The notes under the pieces: generated by a model
The model's database searches: none
The model's input: the letters and a program-made list of their open reading frames with translations, nothing else
Told to the model about the DNA's origin: nothing
Program-made: the position numbers and the translations under genes
In this document: piece after piece, positions 1 to 6,933 of the stretch
Layout of the letters: each line of letters opens with the position of its first letter
Numbering within the stretch: the stretch's first letter is position 1
Assembly: GCA_964416425.1 (NCBI GenBank)
Contig: CAYQEC010000026.1
Span: 1-30,543, forward strand
Source of the DNA: CAYQEC01 sp964416425
GTDB lineage: Bacteria; Actinomycetota; Acidimicrobiia; Spongiisociales; UBA5794
Reading direction: 5' to 3'
DNA: 30,543 bases

Positions 1-54
1 TCCGACGGCCCGTCGGGGAGGATCACGGTGCTGAGCGGCGGGGATCGGGACTAG
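1..54 (+). CDS. Possible C-terminal end of an upstream gene (partial)
   Basis: Frame 1 is open from the window edge to a TAG at 52-54 and would encode the last 17 residues of a protein whose start lies outside the window. Nothing recognisable can be read from so short a stretch. Another forward frame is also open past this point, so the assignment is weak. Confidence 0.25.
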   Translation, partial: SDGPSGRITVLSGGDRD

Positions 55-157
55 CGGACGCCCCGTCGCCGGCTCCGCGATCGACCCGGTCGCCCTTCCG
101 GGCTGTTCGTCGGGCGGCGCGCATCATTTTCTGTCACACACATGATTTCGTCAACCA

Positions 158-186
158 TTGACATCTGACAGGGTGTGACTTATGGT
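158..186 (+). promoter_or_regulatory. Sigma-70-type promoter of the MMPL exporter
   Basis: A perfect TTGACA (158-163) and a TATGGT (181-186) are separated by exactly 17 bp. The predicted start of transcription is near 193, leaving a leader of about 38 nt before the GTG at 231. A 7-bp inverted repeat (GTCACAC 133-139, GTGTGAC 173-179) brackets the -35 box and enters the spacer, so it could be an operator, possibly for the TetR protein encoded downstream. The operator role is only a suggestion. Confidence 0.65.
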
Positions 187-230
187 GATGCCTGCCAATC
201 GGGTCAGGATTCGCGAAAGGAACTCCAGGA

Positions 231-2699
231 GTGGAACGCATGTTGCGGTGGATCGCGGGCGGGGTCGCCAATCGGCCCAGGATCGTGGTGGTGGCGATCA
301 TCGCCCTCACCGTTGTGTTCGGTGTATTCGCTTCCCAGCAGAGCACCGACACCGACCTCACCTCGTTCGCCCCCGACAGCGAGCTCTCGTCGAAGTACGA
401 CACCATCCAGGGCGAGTTCGCCGGATCCGGAGGATCGATCCAGGTGATCGTGAACGCCGGCGAGTCGGGCGACGTTCTCTCGCCCGAAGGTCTCGCGACC
501 GCCCGCCGGATCGAGCAGATCGCACGAGAGACGCCCGGCGTCACCGACGTGCTCGCACCCGCCACCGACCAGAATCCGTCGCTGGTCACCTATGCCATGC
601 CCCTCGACGCAGCCTTGGCCGGGCGAGGAATCGAGCCGGCGGCACTCGACGCAGCCTCCCTGGACCAGGCCGCCGCGGCGATGCTCGCCGACCCGCAGGC
701 CGGGCCCCAGGTCGGGGCACTGTTCTCACGGGACCTCGGCACCACGACGGCGACGGCTCAGGGCGGTCTGGTCCTGCTCCGCATCTCCGCCGACGCGGAT
801 GCGGGAGCAGTGACCGACGCCGCCCTTGCGCTGCGGGACGCCCTCGAGGCCGAGGATTTTGGCGCCATGAGCGTCTCCCCGTTCAGCGAGGAGATCCTCA
901 CCGATAGCCTCACCGAGGACCTGAACAGCGAGCTTCCCATGCTGCTCGGCCTCAGCCTCCTTCTCATCGTCGGCATCCTGTTCTTCACCTATCGCCGGCT
1001 CAGCGACGTGCTCCTCGGGTTCGCCGGGCTCATCATCACCATCGTCTGGATGTACGGGATCGGCGTCCTGCTCGGTCCCGACTACCTCGGCCTCACCGGG
1101 CCCTTCAGCCAGATCGCCGTCGTCGTACCGGTGCTGCTGGTCGGTCTCGGCATCGACTACGCCATCCACCTCACCTCGCGCTACCGGGAGGAGCAGAATC
1201 ACGGCGCCGCCCCGGCTCGCTCCGCCGCGCTCGCGATCACGACCGTCGGGGGAGCATTGGTGCTCGCCACCATCACGACCCTGGTGGGGTTCCTCACCAA
1301 TGTCTTCTCGCCGCTGCCGCCGATCGCAGACTTCGGGATCTTCATCGCCGCCGGTGTCCTGTCCGCCTTCGTGGTGATGGTCACGCTGGTGCCGGCCTCC
1401 CGACTGCTCCTGGACCGCCGGGCCGAGCGCCGTGGCTCACTCGTGCTCTGGGCGGCGGGGGAGTCGAACGGGCTCGCCAGGATCATGGAGAAGACCGCCG
1501 TTCTCTCGGAGCGGGTGCCGCGGGCGGTGCTGGCGCTGGCGCTGGTTATTGCCGTCGCCGCCGGCATCGCGGGGAGCCAGGTCTCGACGACGTTCAGCCA
1601 GGACGACTTCATTCCCGAGAACTCGAAGATCGGCGCCCTCATCGCCGATGTCGAACAGCTCTTCGGTGGCGACATCGAGGAGCGCACCTACGTGCTGCTC
1701 GAGGGCGACCTCGCCTCGCCGGAAGCCGCCAACGCCATGCTGGCGACCCAGGCCCGGCTGGTCGGAGTCGCCGACGTGCGCACCGTGGCCGATCAGGCCC
1801 AGGCGACATCGGCCGCGTCCGTCGTTGCCGAGCTCGCGGCTGATCCTCAGGTCGCCGATCGGCTGTCCGCGCTCGGCTGGAACGGCAGCGGCTTCGACTC
1901 CGATGCTGACGTCGCCGGCGCATACGACCTCGTCCGCAGTGTCGCGGCCGGCTCCATCGGTCAGGTGCTCACCGCCGGCGACGATCTCGGTGTGATCTCC
2001 ATCTCGACGACGGCAGGCCAGGAAGGGGCAGGCGCCCTCGCCGATGCCGTTGGCGACGCGGCGGCTCCCCTTGCCGGTGCCGGTGTGACGTCCACCGTGG
2101 TCAGTGAGTCGCTGATTCTCGACGAGATCCTCGATCAGCTGACCGCATCGCAGACACGTTCCATCGTCATCACCCTGGTCGCGGCGCTGCTGCTCCTGGT
2201 CGCCTTCTTCGGCATCCGTGACCGCCGCCCCCTGCTCGGCGCCGTCACCATGATTCCGTCGGCGATGGTCGTCACCATGGTGCTCGGCTCGATGTGGGTT
2301 CTCGGCGTGAGCTTCAACGTGCTCACCGCCACGGTGGCCTCACTCGCCATCGGGATCGGTGTCCCGTACGGCATCCACGTCACGCATCGTTTCCTCGAGG
2401 AGAGGAAGCACACAGAATCGATCGACGAAGCGATTCGTCAAACCGTCAAGCACACCGGCGGCGCCCTGGCAGGGTCAGCTGCGACCACGGCCGCCGGGTT
2501 CGGGGTGCTGGGGTTCGCGTCGCTGGCCCCGATTCAGCAGTTCGGCCTCATCACGGCACTCACGATCGCCTATTCGCTGCTGGCGGCGGTGCTGGTGCAG
2601 CCCGCCACCCTCAAGTTGTGGGCGATCCGGCGCGAGCGTCGCGACGGGAAGGCCACGGAACCCGCTGTCCGGCGAGGACGCGGAGTGGCGCGGGTGTGA
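231..2699 (+). CDS. RND superfamily / MMPL-type membrane exporter
   Basis: An 822-residue integral membrane protein with the duplicated RND/MMPL layout. There is one N-terminal membrane helix (about 13-33), a large extracytoplasmic domain (about 35-215), a block of about five helices (about 233-395), then a second half of the same design: one helix near 430-450, a soluble domain to about 640, and five helices to about 800. Paired motifs in the two halves (GLGIDYAIH and GIGVPYGIH) mark the internal duplication. Such proteins use proton-motive force to move lipids or hydrophobic compounds; the substrate cannot be read here. The start is GTG, preceded by a good ribosome site (GAAAGGAA, 215-222). 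A TetR gene follows on the same strand after about 250 bp and could regulate it. Confidence 0.85.
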   Translation: MERMLRWIAGGVANRPRIVVVAIIALTVVFGVFASQQSTDTDLTSFAPDSELSSKYDTIQGEFAGSGGSIQVIVNAGESGDVLSPEGLATARRIEQIARETPGVTDVLAPATDQNPSLVTYAMPLDAALAGRGIEPAALDAASLDQAAAAMLADPQAGPQVGALFSRDLGTTTATAQGGLVLLRISADADAGAVTDAALALRDALEAEDFGAMSVSPFSEEILTDSLTEDLNSELPMLLGLSLLLIVGILFFTYRRLSDVLLGFAGLIITIVWMYGIGVLLGPDYLGLTGPFSQIAVVVPVLLVGLGIDYAIHLTSRYREEQNHGAAPARSAALAITTVGGALVLATITTLVGFLTNVFSPLPPIADFGIFIAAGVLSAFVVMVTLVPASRLLLDRRAERRGSLVLWAAGESNGLARIMEKTAVLSERVPRAVLALALVIAVAAGIAGSQVSTTFSQDDFIPENSKIGALIADVEQLFGGDIEERTYVLLEGDLASPEAANAMLATQARLVGVADVRTVADQAQATSAASVVAELAADPQVADRLSALGWNGSGFDSDADVAGAYDLVRSVAAGSIGQVLTAGDDLGVISISTTAGQEGAGALADAVGDAAAPLAGAGVTSTVVSESLILDEILDQLTASQTRSIVITLVAALLLLVAFFGIRDRRPLLGAVTMIPSAMVVTMVLGSMWVLGVSFNVLTATVASLAIGIGVPYGIHVTHRFLEERKHTESIDEAIRQTVKHTGGALAGSAATTAAGFGVLGFASLAPIQQFGLITALTIAYSLLAAVLVQPATLKLWAIRRERRDGKATEPAVRRGRGVARV

Positions 2700-2711
2700 G
2701 AGCCGCCTCCA

Positions 2712-2745
2712 GGTGCCGGCGGGAAGCTGAGCCTCGTCCGGCACC
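2712..2745 (+). terminator. Hairpin after the MMPL gene
   Basis: An 8-bp perfect inverted repeat (GGTGCCGG 2712-2719, CCGGCACC 2738-2745) lies 12 nt after the MMPL stop. The loop is 18 nt and no T-run follows, so it is a possible terminator only. The remaining spacer up to 2930 shows no convincing gene. Confidence 0.3.
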
Positions 2746-2933
2746 CACCGAGGAGCAGAACGGAATACCTGATGACTGCCGAGGGATCGAGAATCGGTGA
2801 TTCGTGCCACCGTGGGTGCGGTTCTGCACCTGTCCACCGCACGCCGAACACCTCGCGTTGCACGCCCACGATGCGGGTGAAAGGGGCGCAGACCGGCGTG
2901 CGCCGGGTTGCCGTTCCCGGTCAGGCAGCTGCC

Positions 2934-2947
2934 TACAGTGGTATCGA
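2934..2947 (+). promoter_or_regulatory. -10 box for leaderless TetR transcript
   Basis: TACAGT (2934-2939) is followed by 7 nt and then the ATG at 2947, which puts the expected transcription start at or next to the A of ATG. A weak TTGCCG lies at 2908-2913 with a rather long 20-bp spacer. The same spacing recurs at several other genes in the window, supporting both the promoter and the chosen start. Confidence 0.5.
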
Positions 2948-3579
2948 TGAGTGACAGTCAACTCCCGGCCGGCCTCCGTGAGCGGAAGAAGCTGCGAACC
3001 CAGCGCGAGCTCGCAGCGACGGCGCTCCGCCTCTTTGCCGAGCGAGGCTACGACTCGGTGACGGTCGAGGAGATCGCCGACGCGGTCGAGGTGTCACCTC
3101 GGACCTTCTTCCGCTACTTCCCGTCGAAGGAGGACGTGCTGTTTGCCGACGAGCCCCAGTTGGTGGCGGCACTGCGGGAGGCGATTGTCGGGCGGCCACC
3201 CGGCGAGCCGGTGCTGGAGGCGATCCTGAATGCCCTCCTCGAGGTGGCGGACGTGTTGGCGGATGACCCGGAGCACATCCTCCTCCACGCCCAGATCATC
3301 TCCCATACTCCGGCACTCCGCTCACGGGGTCTCGAGCAGCAGGCGAAGATGGAGGCTGCACTCGCCGGCGTGATCGCCGAACGGCTGGGTCTCGATATCG
3401 AGCGAGACATGGCCGCCAAGCTCGTCGCCGCCGGTACCGTCGCCGCGCTGCGCGTGGCACTCGACTATTGGCTCGAGCACGGGGGCGTCGACGATCTCCA
3501 GACCCTGCTGATCGACGCCATGGCCCTGCTCCGCCGCACCTTCGGCGAGGGCACCGAAGGGCTCACCGGTGAAGAATGA
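2947..3579 (+). CDS. TetR/AcrR family transcriptional regulator
   Basis: A 210-residue protein with a typical N-terminal TetR helix-turn-helix (about residues 10-57): the pattern ALRLFAERGYDSVTVEEIA, then VSPRTFFRYFPSKEDVLF, is diagnostic. The C-terminal two thirds are helical, as expected for ligand binding and dimerisation. The ATG at 2947 was preferred over an upstream in-frame TTG at 2908 because the reading starts sensibly there and a -10 box sits 7 nt before it. The stop overlaps the next gene's start in an ATGA (3576-3579), so the two are translationally coupled. Likely targets are its own operon or the upstream exporter; neither can be proved from sequence. Confidence 0.9.
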   Translation: MSDSQLPAGLRERKKLRTQRELAATALRLFAERGYDSVTVEEIADAVEVSPRTFFRYFPSKEDVLFADEPQLVAALREAIVGRPPGEPVLEAILNALLEVADVLADDPEHILLHAQIISHTPALRSRGLEQQAKMEAALAGVIAERLGLDIERDMAAKLVAAGTVAALRVALDYWLEHGGVDDLQTLLIDAMALLRRTFGEGTEGLTGEE

Positions 3580-4070
3580 CCGATGAGAGGCCGCCCTCGG
3601 CGGACGACGAGGTGGTGCAGGCGCGCCTCGGCGCCATCGCCGCCGAGCTCGGCATCGGCGGGCTGCAACGCCACATCTTCCTGTGCGCCGAGCAGACCAC
3701 GCCCCGCTGCTCCAGCTACGCCGAGAGCGGCGAGGTGTGGCGCTGCCTCAAGTCCCGCCTCAAGGAGCTGGGCTTGGCTTCGGCGCCGCCGTCGTGGCGG
3801 GGCGAGGCCCTGTTCCTGCCTCCCCCGGAGACGACCCGCCCGGGCGGGACGGTGCTGCGCACCAAGGCCGACTGCCTGCGAATCTGCGAGCGTGGTCCGA
3901 TCGCGGTGGTGTACCCGGAGGGGGTGTGGTACCACTCGGTGACGGTGGACGTGATGGAGCGCATCATCGTCGAGCACCTCGTGGGCGGGGCGCCGGTCGC
4001 CGAGTACGTCTTCGCGGTCGATCCGCTCGGAGGGGGATCGCATCGTTCTTCACCTCGGCCGTCAATCTGA
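3576..4070 (+). CDS. Thioredoxin-like [2Fe-2S] ferredoxin-type protein, 3' end altered by an insertion
   Basis: A 164-residue protein. It has the cysteine layout of the thioredoxin-fold [2Fe-2S] ferredoxins: one pair spaced by eight residues (HIFLCAEQTTPRC) and a later C-x3-C pair (KADCLRICERGP), followed by the family's GVWY motif. Such proteins carry electrons or act as small redox partners. It overlaps the TetR stop by ATGA. The last 12 residues (SHRSSPRPSI and the two before them) are encoded by sequence beyond a 19-bp repeat (4015-4033) whose second copy is at 5442-5460. Downstream of that second copy the same frame reads on for a few codons to TAG at 5480-5482, so the original C-terminus was probably ...VDPLGGMAPPPS. 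The cysteines and the fold precede the junction, so the protein is probably still functional. Confidence 0.75.
   Translation: MTDERPPSADDEVVQARLGAIAAELGIGGLQRHIFLCAEQTTPRCSSYAESGEVWRCLKSRLKELGLASAPPSWRGEALFLPPPETTRPGGTVLRTKADCLRICERGPIAVVYPEGVWYHSVTVDVMERIIVEHLVGGAPVAEYVFAVDPLGGGSHRSSPRPSI
4015..4033 (+). repeat. 19-bp direct repeat, left copy
   Basis: CGGTCGATCCGCTCGGAGG occurs here, inside the 3' end of the ferredoxin-like gene, and again at 5442-5460. The flanking bases differ on both sides (g/t before, g/c after), so the exact repeat is 19 bp. It borders the lower-GC segment. Confidence 0.85.
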
Positions 4071-4173
4071 TTCAATTGGGAGAATCGGAGGATTCGGGGG
4101 TCGAGGTGTCAACGTGTCGCTCCCGAGTGAGGGACGGGGCGTGCCGCCATCATCAGTAACAGTATGATGACAA

Positions 4174-4202
4174 TCGACTCCCTGTTCCTCGCGTTCTATG
4201 AT
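4174..4202 (+). promoter_or_regulatory. Putative promoter of the SLH-like protein gene
   Basis: A perfect TATGAT (4197-4202) lies 17 bp after TCGACT (4174-4179), which matches TTGACA at four of six positions. A second TATGAT is at 4163-4168. Transcription would start near 4209 and run through about 70 nt of AT-richer leader before the gene. Confidence 0.45.
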
Positions 4203-4278
4203 TCTGTTCGTAATCCAAGACCTTGTGTGTTACTTCGCAGCAGTCCTTGTGTTCGCAAGACGTTGAGAGAGGTGGGTT

Positions 4279-5439
4279 GTAATCAGGCGTCTGTTCTTGG
4301 GGTTTGCGTTGCTAGCAGTAATGACTACTGCTGCCCTGATGGGTAGCACCGGGAACGCTCGGGCTGAACCACCGCTGCCGTGCATCAGTGACGATTGGTC
4401 CGACGATGTCCCGTTCTGCGTGGTACAGGATGGGGATGTGGACATATACCCCAACAACATCCTGATCGCTCCGGGCGTCTTCAGCGCTACGTTCAACGTG
4501 CTGAACCCGGCGACGGAGGACGAGACTGTTGTGACACGCTTGGGCTGTATCGTCCACAGCCAGTTCTACTGGTTTGAGGATGATCCAGGCCCGCCAACTT
4601 TCGCCACCCAAGAAGAAGTGATTCTGGCGCAGAGCATCGGACACATGGGTGGGTTTATTCTTCGCGACGTCATGGCCGAAGTTGGTTGTGAAGGGGCCCC
4701 CTTTAAGGGCAAGGATATCTATTTGTATGTTATGTCCGGAGAGTTCGTGGAGGGTAGCTCCGGTGCAACCATAATCATGGGAAGCACCGAGTTTCAGGAG
4801 GTCGTTTCTACCACCACTACTGCTTCGACGACGACCACAACGACTCTCCCGGACACCGGTGGGGTCTGTGACTATGTCTTCGGGGACGTGCTGAGCCCGG
4901 CGCCGGAATGCGTCGGCGAGGGCAACACTTTCTTCGATGACATCAACTGGTTGGCAGACTCTGGGATCACGAGAGGCTGCAATCCACCGGTCAATGACCA
5001 GTTCTGTCCCAAGGAGTTCGTCACGCGCGGTCAGATGGCGGCATTCCTGGTCCGAGCCCTCGGGTACACCGACGACGCAGGCGGTAACCTCTTCATAGAC
5101 GATGACCAGTCGGTGTTCGAGGGGGACATCGACAGGCTGGGGGCCGCTGGCGCCGCTCGTGGCTGCAACCCGCCGGTCAACGACCGCTACTGTCCCGGTA
5201 GCTACGTGACGCGGGGTCAGATGGCGGCGTTCCTGGTCCGAGCCCTCGGGTACACCGACGACGGAGGCGGCGACCTGTTCGTCGACGATGACGAATCGGT
5301 GTTCGAGGGTGATATTGACAGGCTGGGGACAGCCGGCGTCACCCGTGGCTGCAACCCGCCGGTCAACGACCGCTACTGTCCCGGTAGCTACGTGACGCGG
5401 GAGCAGATGGCCGCGTTCCTTCATCGGGCTCTCGGCTGA
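4279..5439 (+). CDS. Secreted protein with Thr-rich linker and three Cys-containing SLH-like modules
   Basis: A signal peptide (FALLAV...ALMGSTGNARA) is followed by an unrecognised N-terminal domain of about 140 residues. Then come a Thr-rich linker (STTTTASTTTTTTLP) and three C-terminal modules of about 62 residues, each with the pattern F.DDI..L...G.TRGCNPPVN...CP....VTR.QMAAFL.RALG. These resemble S-layer homology modules that hold proteins on the cell surface. The first canonical start in frame is TTG at 4297, inside the hydrophobic core. The natural basic n-region (IRRLFLG) lies upstream, after an AGAGAGG ribosome site (4266-4272), where the codon at the right spacing is GTA (4279) with an in-frame stop at 4264. 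The annotated start is therefore tentative. The N-terminal half is AT-richer than its neighbours. Confidence 0.75.
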   Translation, partial: VIRRLFLGFALLAVMTTAALMGSTGNARAEPPLPCISDDWSDDVPFCVVQDGDVDIYPNNILIAPGVFSATFNVLNPATEDETVVTRLGCIVHSQFYWFEDDPGPPTFATQEEVILAQSIGHMGGFILRDVMAEVGCEGAPFKGKDIYLYVMSGEFVEGSSGATIIMGSTEFQEVVSTTTTASTTTTTTLPDTGGVCDYVFGDVLSPAPECVGEGNTFFDDINWLADSGITRGCNPPVNDQFCPKEFVTRGQMAAFLVRALGYTDDAGGNLFIDDDQSVFEGDIDRLGAAGAARGCNPPVNDRYCPGSYVTRGQMAAFLVRALGYTDDGGGDLFVDDDESVFEGDIDRLGTAGVTRGCNPPVNDRYCPGSYVTREQMAAFLHRALG

Positions 5440-5441
5440 GT

Positions 5442-5460
5442 CGGTCGATCCGCTCGGAGG
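5442..5460 (+). repeat. 19-bp direct repeat, right copy
   Basis: An exact copy of 4015-4033, starting 2 nt after the SLH-like gene's stop codon. The bases that follow (5461-5482) continue the ferredoxin reading frame to TAG. Confidence 0.85.
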
Positions 5461-5479
5461 CATGGCGCCGCCGCCGTCC

Positions 5480-5493
5480 TAGGCTCACCTCCA
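5480..5493 (+). promoter_or_regulatory. -10 box for leaderless alpha/beta hydrolase transcript
   Basis: TAGGCT (5480-5485) is followed by 7 nt and the ATG at 5493. The TAG of this box is also the stop codon that would have ended the uninterrupted ferredoxin gene, so the two genes were probably directly adjacent before the insertion. Confidence 0.5.
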
Positions 5494-6407
5494 TGAGACG
5501 CCTCGCCCGGTTGGCCCGCTGGTCCCTCCTCGGATGGCTGCTGTGGCGCACCCTCGGCCCCGAGCTGCCGCCCTACTACTACGGGGTGCAGCGGCGCCCG
5601 TTGAAGATCCCCGGCCGGACCGTCTTCGCCGGCGACCTCGAGGTGTTCGTCCGGGAGGCGGGTCCGCCAGAGGCGCCGCCGCTGGTGCTGGTGCACGGCT
5701 GGAACCTCGACGGGGAGATGACGTTCCACCGCATCGTCCCGGCCCTGGCGGAGCGGTTCCGGGTGATCATGCCGGACCTGCGCGCTCACGGGAAGACAGA
5801 CTGGCCGCGGGGCAGGTTCGAGATCGAGGACCTCGCCGACGACGTGGCGGCGACGCTCGACGCCCTCGGGGTGGAGGGAGCGACGGTGTTCGGCTACTCG
5901 ATGGGCGGCATGGTTGCCCAGAGCCTCGCCGACCGTCATCCTCGTCACGTCGCTCGACTCATCCTGGCCGCGACCGCCGCCCGCCCCATCCCGGAGCGGC
6001 GGGCGCTGACCCGGGTCGCCTTCTGGCTGGGCCGGGCCGTGGCCCGGGTGAGCCGCCGTGAGGCCGCTGCCGTCACCTCGGAGGTGCTGGTCCGCAGCGG
6101 CGCCATCGAACCGGGCCATCTCCGCTGGATGTATGAGGCGTTGATGCGGCGGGACGCCACCCTGTACTACGAGGTGGGCGGAGCGATCTGGCGGTTCGAT
6201 TCGAGGGCCTGGGTGGGGGACCTGGACGCGCCGGTCATGGTGGTGATTCCCGGCAAGGACCAGGTGGTGCCGCCGGCCGCCCAGCGGGAGCTGGCGGCAC
6301 TGCTCCCCGCGGCGCGGGTGGTCGAGATCGCCGGCGGCCGCCACGAGGCGGTGCTGAACCGGGCCGGCGAGTTCGTGACGTTGATCTCGGAGTTCGCCGA
6401 GGCCTAG
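5493..6407 (+). CDS. Alpha/beta hydrolase
   Basis: A 304-residue alpha/beta-hydrolase fold enzyme. It shows the oxyanion-hole motif VHGWN, the nucleophile elbow GYSMGG (Ser136), an acid in IPGKDQVVP (Asp256) and the catalytic histidine in GGRHEAV (His284). The first 30 residues are basic and hydrophobic (RRLARLARWSLLGWLLWRTL) and may bind the membrane. The helical cap lies around residues 160-235. The substrate is unknown; esterase, lipase or C-C hydrolase activity are all possible for this fold. The start is fixed by the leaderless promoter. The stop overlaps that of the convergent gene in a shared CTAG (6404-6407). Confidence 0.85.
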   Translation: MRRLARLARWSLLGWLLWRTLGPELPPYYYGVQRRPLKIPGRTVFAGDLEVFVREAGPPEAPPLVLVHGWNLDGEMTFHRIVPALAERFRVIMPDLRAHGKTDWPRGRFEIEDLADDVAATLDALGVEGATVFGYSMGGMVAQSLADRHPRHVARLILAATAARPIPERRALTRVAFWLGRAVARVSRREAAAVTSEVLVRSGAIEPGHLRWMYEALMRRDATLYYEVGGAIWRFDSRAWVGDLDAPVMVVIPGKDQVVPPAAQRELAALLPAARVVEIAGGRHEAVLNRAGEFVTLISEFAEA

Positions 6408-6775
6408 GCGGGCCGGTTCGGGGCCGGCGGGTGATCCGCCACGAGGGCTCGGGCCACCTTGAGCGCGGTGTCGAGGCTGCGGCCCCCGTCGAGCCAGCTC
6501 AGTGGCGACAGCGTGGCGAGGCCGGGGTTGGGGCGCACGATCCAGTCGGCGATGGTGGCGGCGTCGAGGTGGGCTTCGAGGACCTCCACCACCGCGGCGA
6601 CGTCCTCCCGGACGCCGTGCTCGTTGAACTGGAAGGCGCAGTAGACCTCTTCCAGCCAGGTACCGCCGAGCCGGAGCAGGCCCCGGTGCACCAGCAGCTC
6701 GTGGGGTGACATGACGGCCCGCCGGGCGGCTTCGCCGCGGGTCCAGAAATGCCCGGTGAGAACGACCTCGCTCAT
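6404..6775 (-). CDS. DUF2384 (MbcA/ParS/Xre antitoxin)-like protein
   Basis: A 123-residue protein. The C-terminal half (IADWIVRPNPGL...SPLSWLDGG...DTALKVARAL) matches the toxin-binding DUF2384 pattern of MbcA/ParS/Xre antitoxins (W..xPNPxL...PL..L..G). The N-terminal half contains a helix-turn-helix-like stretch (TRGEAARRAVMSPHELLVHRGLL) and the YCAFQF motif seen in related proteins. In known pairs this domain neutralises a RES-domain ADP-ribosylating toxin, but no RES gene is adjacent. It may be an orphan, a DNA-binding regulator, or act with a distant toxin. Its start overlaps the stop of a 34-codon upstream ORF by ATGA, and its stop overlaps the convergent hydrolase's stop. The assignment rests on the motif pattern only. 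Confidence 0.6.
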   Translation of the reverse strand: MSEVVLTGHFWTRGEAARRAVMSPHELLVHRGLLRLGGTWLEEVYCAFQFNEHGVREDVAAVVEVLEAHLDAATIADWIVRPNPGLATLSPLSWLDGGRSLDTALKVARALVADHPPAPNRPA

Positions 6776-6876
6776 CCGATGCTCCGCCGCCTCCCCCCGA
6801 TGCGGCCGGTGGCCGGATTGCGCTGGTCGTTGTCGATGCTCTCGGGCGCGGTGTGACCTGATGGCACGACGACCAT
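6772..6876 (-). CDS. 34-codon leaderless micro-ORF coupled to the DUF2384 gene
   Basis: The ORF reads ATG (6876-6874) through 34 codons to TGA (6774-6772), and that TGA overlaps the DUF2384 ATG as ATGA. The peptide starts MVVVPSGHTAPES and ends RIGGRRRSIG, with a basic C-terminus. Exactly 7 nt before its ATG is TACCGT (6889-6884), the same -10 sequence and spacing as the LysM operon start in this window. The promoter and overlap fit a real leader ORF that delivers ribosomes to the antitoxin-like gene. I recognise no family. It could alternatively be an untranslated leader. Confidence 0.5.
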   Translation of the reverse strand: MVVVPSGHTAPESIDNDQRNPATGRIGGRRRSIG

Positions 6877-6883
6877 TTGCTCA

Positions 6884-6889
6884 ACGGTA
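6884..6889 (-). promoter_or_regulatory. -10 box before the micro-ORF
   Basis: TACCGT on the minus strand lies 7 nt upstream of the micro-ORF's ATG. No clear -35 is visible, as is usual for the other leaderless starts here except the LysM gene. Confidence 0.4.
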
Positions 6890-6933
6890 GCCGGGTTGCG
6901 ACCGACCTCAGTTGACCTCCGGCCGCCGGGCCC

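Larger units (their letters stand above)
4034..5460 (+). mobile_element. Probable inserted segment carrying one SLH-like surface protein gene
   Basis: This 1,427-bp segment, including one copy of the 19-bp direct repeat, looks inserted into the end of the ferredoxin-like gene. Three things support that. The repeats lie exactly at its ends. Deleting one repeat plus the segment gives an in-frame ferredoxin end (GGC ATG GCG CCG CCG CCG TCC TAG). Base composition also shifts: hand counts give 27/60 GC at 4201-4260 and 28/60 at 4681-4740, against 47/60 at 3601-3660. It holds a single gene with its own promoter and no transposase or integrase, and I saw no inverted terminal repeats. A 19-bp duplication is long for ordinary transposases, so site-specific recombination or passive capture are alternatives. 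About 260 bp before the gene hold only promoter-like sequence. Confidence 0.55.

Noticed and set aside
2908..2946. Upstream in-frame TTG (2908) as the TetR start
   Set aside because: The extra 13 residues are not TetR-like and the -10 box for the ATG at 2947 lies within them.
4164..4346. 60-codon plus-strand ORF in the AT-richer region
   Set aside because: It has no ribosome site, overlaps the promoter and signal-peptide region of the SLH-like gene, and its composition looks random.
4840..4860. LPDTG sequence in the SLH-like protein as a sortase signal
   Set aside because: It lies mid-protein after the Thr-rich linker, with no following hydrophobic helix and basic tail; anchoring is better explained by the SLH-like modules.
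4312..5463. Long minus-strand open frame opposite the SLH-like gene
   Set aside because: The plus strand encodes clear periodic modules; the antisense frame only mirrors the repeats.
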